Shown: one piece after another, positions 58,441 to 64,000 of the stretch
Layout: each line of letters starts with the position of its first letter
Position numbering within the stretch: position 1 is the first letter of the stretch
Assembly (NCBI RefSeq): GCF_013113715.1
Contig: NZ_CP053344.1
Span: forward strand, 930,001 to 994,000
Direction: 5' to 3'
Source of the DNA: Herbiconiux sp. SALV-R1
GTDB lineage: Bacteria > Actinomycetota > Actinomycetes > Actinomycetales > Microbacteriaceae
Length of the DNA stretch: 64,000 bases
Position numbers and translations under genes: made by a program
Notes under the pieces: generated by a model
What the model saw: only the letters and a program-made list of their open reading frames with translations
The model's database searches: none
What the model was told of the DNA's origin: nothing

Positions 58441-58566
58441 CTGACGACCCAAGGTGAAGGCGTGGCCGCGTCAGCGACCGCGTCTTCACATGTCGCGGCG
58501 CGCCGCGGAAGCGGCGGCGCGCCCCGCCGGAGCCGCGCGCAGCACGGCCCCGGCGGCAGCTAGCAC
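58441..58566 (-). repeat. Right (inverted) copy of the three-hairpin element
   Basis: Read on the minus strand from 58566, this is a second copy of the element at 58228, starting with the same GTGCTAGCTGCCG. Most sites agree over about 126 bp. Differences fall in stems and keep pairing: hairpin I changes CCGGCAG/CTGCCGG to CCGCCGG/CCGGCGG, II changes its closing G-C pair to C-G, and III changes GTGAG/CTCAC to GTGAAG/CTTCAC. The G-T wobble of stem I is conserved on this strand. The 87-bp centre also has a 7-bp pair, ACAGAGG/CCTCTGT (about 58406-58440). Confidence 0.9.
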
Positions 58567-58576
58567 GGCGCGGCAT

Positions 58577-58604
58577 CGAGGCGATGTCAGCGCCTCGATA
58601 TAGC
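58577..58604 (+). promoter_or_regulatory. Hairpin and leaderless-type -10 box before ftsK
   Basis: CGAGGCG (58577-58583) and CGCCTCG (58591-58597) form a 7-bp hairpin. It abuts TATAGC (58599-58604), which ends 8 nt before the ftsK ATG at 58613. No ribosome binding site is visible, so the transcript may be leaderless. Confidence 0.4.
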
Positions 58605-58612
58605 GTGATTTC

Positions 58613-61516
58613 ATGGCCACGAGTAGTAAGTCGACGCCTCGGAGTACGAGGGGGTCTTCGGCGCGGGCGACCGGGGCTGCGCCGCGGAAGCCGGCGCAGC
58701 GCACGGCGGCGCAGAAGACCGTGAAGTACCCGGTGGTGTCGGAGGAGAAGCCGAATCCGCTGGTGACGCTGTGGCTCGGCATGGCCCACGTGGTGGGCGG
58801 TGCGGCGCGGGCGTTCGGGCCGGAGAAGCTGGCGAAGGAGGAGCGGCGCGACGGCCTGCCGTTCCTGTTCTTCCTGCTCGCGGTGGCCGGTGCGGTCACC
58901 GAGTGGTTCCTCGCCTCCAACGCGGTCGCGATCTCGATCAACGCCTACACCTTCGGCGGGCTGTTCGGCCGGGTGGCCTACGCGCTTCCCGTCATCCTGC
59001 TGCTGCTCGCGCTCTGGCTGTTCCGGCATCCGGCGTCGGTGAACGACAACGGCCGCATCGGCATCGGTCTCGCCGTCTTCCTGGTCTCGGTCTCGGGCCT
59101 CTGCCACGTGTACGGCGGCGCCCCAGACCCGGCCGCGGGCATCGAGGGCCTCGCGGTGGCCGGCGGCATCATCGGCTGGATCGCGGGCGCCCCCCTCATG
59201 ACGCTCATCACCCCCATCGGCGCCACGATCGTGCTCGTGTTCTTCTGCGCCCTGTCGCTGTTCATCATCACGAAGACCCCGCCGAACCGCATCGGCCGTC
59301 GCGCCCGCGAGCTCTACGCCTATCTGTTCGGCGCCCCCGCACCGAGCGACGACGACGCGACCGACGCATCCGGCGCCGGCGCGGGCACGGGCACGCCCAC
59401 CGCGACCGGCAAGCGCGGCAGGAAGGGCGCGGCCGACCCGGCCGACGACCCGAACATGCTCGACTTCGACGCCCAGCCCGATGACGGCGGCGCCCTCCCG
59501 TGGTGGCGGCGCAACAAGAGCGAGCGCGAGGTCGACCCCGAGTTCGAGACGCCGCTCATGGCGCCGCGCATCGAAGACCGCACCCCGCCGCCCGAAGACG
59601 GGCCGTACATGAGCCCCGCCGAGTTCGACACGGCGGCCGCCGGTGGCGTCGACGGCGTCGGCCCGGCCGCAGCAGCCCGCGATCTCGACAGCACCGAGGC
59701 CTTCGGCAACGGCCTTCTCCACGACATGGAGGCCGCCGAGCAGGCCATCAAGCGCATCACCGGCGAGGTGCTGCCCGGCCGCAAGCAGACCATCGGTCTG
59801 CTCGACGACGACGGCACCGAGGCCCTCGACGCCTTCGCCACCCCGGTTCCGGATGCTTCCCACACGGGTGCCGTGGAGGGCATGCCCGAGCCGCCTCCCG
59901 CATCCGACCCGGCGAACTACCGCCTGCCCTCGGTCATGAACCTCTCGACGGGCGAGCCGTCGAAGTCGCGCTCGGCCGCGAACGACGACATCGTGCGCGC
60001 CATCACCGACGTGCTGAAGCAGTTCTCGGTCGACGCGCAGGTCACCGGGTTCTCGCGGGGCCCGACCGTCACGAGGTACGAGATCGAGCTCGGCCCCGGC
60101 GTGAAGGTGGAGCGGGTCACCGCCCTGTCGAAGAACCTCGCCTACGCGGTCGCGTCGAACGAGGTACGCATCCTCTCGCCCATCCCGGGTCGCAGCGCGA
60201 TCGGCATCGAGATCCCGAACACCGATCGCGAGACGGTCTCGCTCGGCGACGTGCTGCGGTCGCAGAAGGCGATGAACGACCCGCACCCCATGACCATCGG
60301 CGTCGGCAAAGACGTCGAAGGCAAGTTCGTGCTGGCCAATCTCGCGAAGATGCCGCACCTGCTCGTGGCCGGTTCCACCGGCTCGGGCAAGTCGAGCTTC
60401 ATCAACTCGATGGTGACGAGCGTGCTCATGCGCGCGAAGCCCAGCGAGGTGCGCATGGTGCTGATCGACCCCAAGCGCGTGGAGCTCACCGCCTATCAGG
60501 GCGTGCCGCACCTCATCACCCCCATCATCACCAACCCGAAGAAGGCGGCCGAGGCGCTGTCGTGGGTGGTGAAGGAGATGGACATGAGGTACGACGACCT
60601 CGAGAGCTTCGGCTTCCGTCACATCGACGACTTCAACCGCGCCGTCATCAACGACGAGATCCAGCTCCCGCCCGCCTCGCAGCGCGTGCTGAAGCCCTAC
60701 CCCTACCTCCTCGTGGTGGTCGACGAGCTCGCCGACCTCATGATGGTCGCCCCGCGCGACGTCGAGGACTCGATCGTGCGCATCACCCAGCTGGCGCGCG
60801 CCTCCGGCATCCACCTCGTGCTCGCCACCCAGCGGCCCTCGGTCGACGTGGTGACGGGCCTCATCAAGGCGAACGTGCCGTCGCGGCTCGCCTTCGCGGT
60901 CACGAGCGTCACCGACTCCCGCGTCATCCTCGACCAGCCGGGCGCCGACAAGCTCATCGGCCAGGGCGACGCGCTGTTCCTCCCCATGGGCTCCTCGAAG
61001 GCCATCCGCGTGCAGGGCGCGTGGGTGCCCGAGAGCGAGATCCAGAAGGTCGTCGAGCACGTCACCCGGCAGGCCCGCCCCGAGTACCGCGACGACGTGG
61101 CGGTGACGGCCGAGAAGAAGCAGATCGACTCCGACATCGGCGACGACCTCGAGGTGCTGCTCGCCGCCGCCGAGATCGTCATCACCACGCAGTTCGGCTC
61201 CACCTCGATGCTGCAGCGCAAGCTCAAGGTGGGCTTCGCGAAGGCCGGCCGCCTGATGGACCTCATGGAGTCGCGCGAGATCGTCGGCCCCTCCGAGGGC
61301 TCGAAGGCCCGCGACGTGCTGGTCACCCCCGACCAACTGCCTCAGGTGCTCGCGATGCTGCGCGGCGACGCTCCGGATGCCGGCGGCCAGGTGGGCCCCA
61401 GCCCCTCCGGCGGGCCCTCGGCGCCGTCGTCGTCGTACGCGCACGACGACGACCGCTACGCTGATGACGACGAGTCCGGCAGCGAAGACGCCTGGCAGTT
61501 GACCGGCAGGGAGTGA
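58613..61516 (+). CDS. ftsK: DNA translocase FtsK
   Basis: FtsK (967 residues) pumps DNA through the septum and activates dimer resolution during division. A basic N-terminus and about four membrane helices (75-235) anchor it. An acidic, Ala/Asp-rich linker follows (240-440), then the RecA-like motor with Walker [10 protein letters not shown] at 587-595 and [11 protein letters not shown], and a C-terminal gamma winged helix ([20 protein letters not shown]) that reads DNA polarity. ATG 58613 begins the conserved protein. pgsA follows 4 bp after the stop. Confidence 0.95.
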   Translation: MATSSKSTPRSTRGSSARATGAAPRKPAQRTAAQKTVKYPVVSEEKPNPLVTLWLGMAHVVGGAARAFGPEKLAKEERRDGLPFLFFLLAVAGAVTEWFLASNAVAISINAYTFGGLFGRVAYALPVILLLLALWLFRHPASVNDNGRIGIGLAVFLVSVSGLCHVYGGAPDPAAGIEGLAVAGGIIGWIAGAPLMTLITPIGATIVLVFFCALSLFIITKTPPNRIGRRARELYAYLFGAPAPSDDDATDASGAGAGTGTPTATGKRGRKGAADPADDPNMLDFDAQPDDGGALPWWRRNKSEREVDPEFETPLMAPRIEDRTPPPEDGPYMSPAEFDTAAAGGVDGVGPAAAARDLDSTEAFGNGLLHDMEAAEQAIKRITGEVLPGRKQTIGLLDDDGTEALDAFATPVPDASHTGAVEGMPEPPPASDPANYRLPSVMNLSTGEPSKSRSAANDDIVRAITDVLKQFSVDAQVTGFSRGPTVTRYEIELGPGVKVERVTALSKNLAYAVASNEVRILSPIPGRSAIGIEIPNTDRETVSLGDVLRSQKAMNDPHPMTIGVGKDVEGKFVLANLAKMPHLLVAGSTGSGKSSFINSMVTSVLMRAKPSEVRMVLIDPKRVELTAYQGVPHLITPIITNPKKAAEALSWVVKEMDMRYDDLESFGFRHIDDFNRAVINDEIQLPPASQRVLKPYPYLLVVVDELADLMMVAPRDVEDSIVRITQLARASGIHLVLATQRPSVDVVTGLIKANVPSRLAFAVTSVTDSRVILDQPGADKLIGQGDALFLPMGSSKAIRVQGAWVPESEIQKVVEHVTRQARPEYRDDVAVTAEKKQIDSDIGDDLEVLLAAAEIVITTQFGSTSMLQRKLKVGFAKAGRLMDLMESREIVGPSEGSKARDVLVTPDQLPQVLAMLRGDAPDAGGQVGPSPSGGPSAPSSSYAHDDDRYADDDESGSEDAWQLTGRE

Positions 61517-61520
61517 TCGC

Positions 61521-62126
61521 GTGACCTCGAACGAGGAGTCGGCACCCGCGGCGAAGCCCAGCAACTGGAACCTGCCGAACGCGATCACGATCGTCCGCAT
61601 CCTCCTTGCCCCGGTCTTCTTCGTCATGCTCCTGGTCGACGACGGCCAGAACGGCGCGCTGCGCTGGGCCGCGGCCGTGCTCTTCATCCTGGCCATCGCG
61701 ACCGACGGCATCGACGGCCACATCGCCCGCAGCCGCAACCTGGTCACCGATCTGGGCAAGCTGCTCGACCCGATCGCCGACAAGGTGCTCACCGGTGCCG
61801 CGCTCATCGGCCTGTCGATCCTCGCCGAGCTGCCGTGGTGGGTCACCATCGTCATCCTCGTGCGCGAGGTCGGCATCACGGTGTGGCGGTTCGTGCAGCT
61901 GAGCGACCGCGTCATCCCGGCGTCGCGGGGCGGCAAGCTCAAGACCCTGGTGCAGTCGGTCGCGATCTCCCTGGCGCTGCTGCCCTTCCCCGAGCTGTTC
62001 GGCGACTGGGTGAACTGGGTCAACGGCATCACCATGACGGCCGCCGTGGTGCTCACGGTGGTCACGGGCATCGACTACCTCGTTCAGGCCTGGCGACTCA
62101 ACCGCAAGCCGGTGGCGGGCGCATGA
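61521..62126 (+). CDS. pgsA: CDP-diacylglycerol--glycerol-3-phosphate 3-phosphatidyltransferase
   Basis: This 201-residue membrane enzyme makes phosphatidylglycerol phosphate. The CDP-alcohol phosphotransferase motif (DGxxAR...G...D...D) is seen as DGIDGHIARSRNLVTDLGKL and LLDPIADKV. Five to six membrane helices are expected. GTG 61521 lies 4 bp after ftsK and the stop overlaps the cinA ATG. PgsA2-type cardiolipin-pathway paralogues cannot be excluded. Confidence 0.94.
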   Translation: MTSNEESAPAAKPSNWNLPNAITIVRILLAPVFFVMLLVDDGQNGALRWAAAVLFILAIATDGIDGHIARSRNLVTDLGKLLDPIADKVLTGAALIGLSILAELPWWVTIVILVREVGITVWRFVQLSDRVIPASRGGKLKTLVQSVAISLALLPFPELFGDWVNWVNGITMTAAVVLTVVTGIDYLVQAWRLNRKPVAGA

Positions 62127-62629
62127 GCGGGTCGGATGCTGTGGTCGACAACGCCGCCGCCGCCGCCGAGATCATCGCCGCGCTCACCCGCAGCCGCACC
62201 ACGATCGCCGTCGCGGAATCGCTGACGGGTGGTCTGCTGTGCTCGGCGCTGGTCGACGTGCCGGGTGCCTCCGCGGTGCTCCGCGGAGGAGTGGTGGCTT
62301 ACGACACCGCGGTGAAGCACTCGGTGCTCGGGGTCGACGCCGAGGTGCTGGCGGCCCACGGCCCCGTGCATCCCGACGTGGCGATGCAGATGGCGGTCGG
62401 TGTGCGCAGTGCGCTCGCGGTCGAGGGCGTCCCGGCCGAGATCGGCATCTCGACGACCGGTGCCGCGGGGCCCGACCCTCAAGACGGCGCGGCGCCGGGA
62501 ACGGTGTACGTGGGGGTCGCCATCGGCGCAGACGTGCGCAGTCACGCCCTCGAGCTGGAAGGCGATCGGGCCGCGATCAGGGCCGAGACCGTGCGGGTCG
62601 CTCTGCGTATCCTGAGAGATTCCCTGTGA
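62123..62629 (+). CDS. cinA: CinA C-terminal domain protein, nicotinamide-nucleotide amidohydrolase
   Basis: This 168-residue protein holds only the C-terminal CinA (PncC) domain, which deamidates nicotinamide mononucleotide. The catalytic Ser33 is in AESLTGG, and the GVVAYDTAVKHSVLGV and STTGAAGPDPQDG motifs follow. The N-terminal molybdopterin-like half found in full CinA is missing, as in most actinobacteria next to recA. ATG 62123 overlaps the pgsA stop. Confidence 0.92.
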   Translation: MSGSDAVVDNAAAAAEIIAALTRSRTTIAVAESLTGGLLCSALVDVPGASAVLRGGVVAYDTAVKHSVLGVDAEVLAAHGPVHPDVAMQMAVGVRSALAVEGVPAEIGISTTGAAGPDPQDGAAPGTVYVGVAIGADVRSHALELEGDRAAIRAETVRVALRILRDSL

Positions 62630-62660
62630 GCTCCGCCGAGGGAATGGGCGCCGTTTCGAT

Positions 62661-62742
62661 CACGTTACATCTGGTGTCATTCACAAGTATTGTCCAGTCC
62701 CAGTCGTTTAGAGTCACTGCTACGAACCACTGCAGTAACGTG
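62661..62742. promoter_or_regulatory. Inverted CACGTTAC/GTAACGTG pair upstream of clgR
   Basis: CACGTTAC (62661-62668) and its exact reverse complement GTAACGTG (62735-62742) flank an AT-richer centre in the 163-bp gap before clgR, where the promoter must lie. Such widely spaced half-sites could allow looping or two-sided binding. I could not assign -35 and -10 boxes with confidence. Confidence 0.35.
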
Positions 62743-62792
62743 GTCAGAAGAGCCACTCGAACAGACCGTGACAGGAACGCAAGGAGGGTCCA

Positions 62793-63101
62793 GTGATTCT
62801 AGTTCGTCAGGAAATCGGCGACGTGCTTCGGGACTTCCGCCTGCAGAAGGGTCGTACCCTTCGTCAAGTGGCAAGTAAGGCGAGCGTCGCCCTCGGCTAC
62901 CTGAGCGAGGTCGAGCGTGGTCAGAAGGAGGCCTCGAGCGAGATCCTCGCCTCGGTGGCCGACGCTCTCGACACCCCGATCTCGGTCATCATGCGCGAGG
63001 TGGGCGACCGTCTCGCGATCGTCGAAGGCATCGACCCCATCCCCGACACGATCCCCGACGAGTTCGTCGCCGACTTCGACGCCGATCTCGTCGCCCGCTG
63101 A
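62793..63101 (+). CDS. clgR: ClgR-like XRE-family activator of clp genes
   Basis: This 102-residue XRE regulator has its helix-turn-helix at about 9-64 (IGDVLRDFRLQKGRTLRQVA and VALGYLSEVERGQKEAS). ClgR activates clpP1P2, clpC and stress genes in Streptomyces, Corynebacterium and Mycobacterium and is itself degraded by Clp. The position between cinA and recA is the classical clgR locus. The C-terminus is acidic and ends in DLVAR rather than the Ala-Ala degron of some homologues. AAGGAGGG lies just before GTG 62793. Confidence 0.9.
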   Translation: MILVRQEIGDVLRDFRLQKGRTLRQVASKASVALGYLSEVERGQKEASSEILASVADALDTPISVIMREVGDRLAIVEGIDPIPDTIPDEFVADFDADLVAR

Positions 63102-63116
63102 GCGGCTGCACACGGA

Positions 63117-63344
63117 GTGCGGCTGAGTGAGTTCAGGCAGGCCGTGGCCGACGAGTTCGGTACGGCCTACGGGCAGGTGGTGACGAGCGATGTGGTGCTC
63201 GTCGATCTCGGCGATCGAACCGCCGAGCAGGCGTTGAAGGCAGGTATCCCCCCGCGAGAGGTGTGGCTCGCGGTCTGCCGGTCGGCCGATGTGCCGCCCC
63301 AACGCTGGCACGGAGCGGGCCTCCCCGCTCCCCGACAGACATGA
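63117..63344 (+). CDS. DUF3046 family protein
   Basis: This 75-residue protein of DUF3046 reads RLSEFRQAVADEFGTAYGQV, then RTAEQALKAGIPPREVW and DVPPQRWHG, all hallmarks. It is found next to recA in many actinobacteria; its function is unknown. It starts at GTG 63117, 15 bp after clgR, and is followed by a strong terminator. Confidence 0.9.
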   Translation: MRLSEFRQAVADEFGTAYGQVVTSDVVLVDLGDRTAEQALKAGIPPREVWLAVCRSADVPPQRWHGAGLPAPRQT

Positions 63345-63349
63345 TCGAG

Positions 63350-63378
63350 AAGCCCCCGGCAGCGGCCGGGGGCTTTTT
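63350..63378 (+). terminator. Rho-independent terminator after DUF3046
   Basis: A GCCCCCGGC/GCCGGGGGC stem extended by AA/TT pairs, with the loop AGCG and a TTTTT tail, is a textbook intrinsic terminator. It separates the cinA-clgR-DUF3046 transcripts from recA. Confidence 0.93.
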
Positions 63379-63405
63379 CGTGTTCGCAACACGCCGCGCG
63401 TCTCT

Positions 63406-63419
63406 CGAACATATCTTCG
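63406..63419. promoter_or_regulatory. Candidate SOS (LexA) box upstream of recA
   Basis: CGAACATATCTTCG differs at one base from the actinobacterial SOS consensus CGAAC-RNRY-GTTCG. It lies 217 bp before the recA ATG, in a 291-bp gap that also holds further CGAAC and GTTCG half-sites (about 63451, 63519 and 63567). recA is normally LexA-controlled, so this is plausible. Confidence 0.5.
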
Positions 63420-63635
63420 GTGCGGCGTAGAGTTCTGCACAGCGAGAGATTCGAACACGTTCTCCACAGACCGGCCCGCTGTCATCCCGATGTCAGTGGT
63501 CGTCTCTAGCGTGAGTCGTGTTCGGCGAACTCTCGTCGACGCCCTGTCGTCGCCACCCCGTGAGGGGCGCGAACACGACAGCCTGTGGGCACACCATCGC
63601 CGGCCGCCAGGTCGCACAGCACGAAGGAGACCGAA

Positions 63636-64000
63636 ATGCCGTCAGACGCAAATCGTGAGAAAGCACTCGAGACCGCCCTCGCCCAGATCGACCGCCAGTT
63701 CGGCAAGGGTTCGGTGATGCGCCTCGGCAGCGACGACCGCGCGCCGGTCGAGGTCGTTCCCACCGGGTCGATCGCCCTCGACGTCGCCCTCGGCATCGGG
63801 GGTCTGCCGCGCGGCCGCATCGTCGAGATCTACGGCCCTGAGTCGTCGGGTAAGACCACGCTCACTCTGCACGCCATCGCGAACGCCCAGCGGGCGGGCG
63901 GCATCGCCGCCTTCATCGACGCCGAGCACGCCCTCGACCCCGAGTACGCGAAGAAGCTCGGCGTCGACATCGACTCGCTCCTGGTCTCCCAGCCCGACAC
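63636..64000 (+). CDS. recA: Recombinase RecA, 5' part only
   Basis: The first 121 codons of RecA, the strand-exchange protein of homologous recombination and trigger of the SOS response, lie before the window edge. Residues 1-35 form the N-terminal oligomerisation helix and linker, [13 protein letters not shown] follows, and the Walker A motif GPESSGKT is at 67-74. AAGGAGA sits 5 nt before ATG 63636. The gene continues to the right. Confidence 0.97.
   Translation, partial: MPSDANREKALETALAQIDRQFGKGSVMRLGSDDRAPVEVVPTGSIALDVALGIGGLPRGRIVEIYGPESSGKTTLTLHAIANAQRAGGIAAFIDAEHALDPEYAKKLGVDIDSLLVSQPD

Noticed and set aside
58228-58566. Insertion sequence with terminal inverted repeats
   Set aside because: Only about 87 bp lies between the arms, with no transposase and no obvious target-site duplication. 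A non-autonomous palindromic element remains possible and is treated as a finding.
58188-58612. dif site next to ftsK
   Set aside because: I see no 28-bp XerC/XerD-like sequence with an AT-rich core. The palindromes here are GC-rich and longer.
58421-62071. 1216-codon minus-strand open frame opposite ftsK, and similar long antisense frames (opposite cydAB, clpX and lepA)
   Set aside because: High GC leaves few stop codons. The plus-strand genes have clear families and third-position GC, while the antisense peptides are low-complexity and match no family.

Overview
The window is high-GC DNA (about 70% by eye) from an actinobacterium. Gene order and protein sequences point to the family Microbacteriaceae. 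The evidence is two ClpP subunits beside clpX, the block lepA-hemW-hrcA-dnaJ-rsmE-HIT-phoH-ybeY-CNNM-era, the block dapA-rnj-ftsK-pgsA-cinA-clgR-DUF3046-recA, frequent GTG starts and many stop/start overlaps. It is chromosomal and mostly housekeeping. I saw no insertion sequence, prophage, rRNA operon or CRISPR array.

Layout. 1-6.3 kb: tRNA-Gly, tRNA-Pro, trigger factor, an acetylxylan-esterase-type hydrolase, clpP1-clpP2, an AAA ATPase and clpX. 6.4-12 kb: a BenE-type transporter that seems to lack a normal start codon, an aldo/keto reductase, a small protein, a GNAT acetyltransferase and valS. 12-18.6 kb: a GAF-PP2C phosphatase, pckG opposite a RamB/ScfR-like regulator, an APP1-type phosphatase and a TetR regulator. 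18.7-21.9 kb: a four-gene osmoprotectant-type ABC importer. 22-28.6 kb: DedA and the cydABDC operon for cytochrome bd oxidase. 28.6-33.5 kb: a folate-type class IV aminotransferase opposite a PabB-like enzyme, then leuS. 33.6-38.7 kb: comEA-comEC-holA and rpsT. 38.9-43.3 kb: an accessory patch (aminotransferase, an expanded ketopantoate reductase, a repeat array, an NAD-dependent epimerase). 43.4-56.4 kb: lepA to dapA. 56.5-64 kb: rnj, a large structured inverted repeat, ftsK, pgsA, cinA, clgR, DUF3046 and the 5' part of recA.

Connections. ClgR (62.8 kb) is the known activator of clp protease genes in actinobacteria, and clpP1-clpP2/clpX lie at the other end of the window. HrcA and DnaJ form a CIRCE-controlled heat-shock unit. 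The RamB-like regulator faces pckG, which fits control of acetate and gluconeogenic carbon. ComEA and ComEC are DNA-uptake proteins.

Unusual signals: (1) two inverted copies of a ~126-bp three-hairpin element between rnj and ftsK that differ by compensatory changes; (2) a five-hairpin repeat array at 41.6-42.3 kb with 115-bp tandem units; (3) a word, CGGATGCG/CGCATCCG, that is strongly over-represented, overrides codon preference and builds a terminator and those hairpins; (4) long perfect palindromes inside cydD and between holA and rpsT; (5) in-frame repeat expansions in panE and comEC. Positions, counts and alignments were made by reading, without software.
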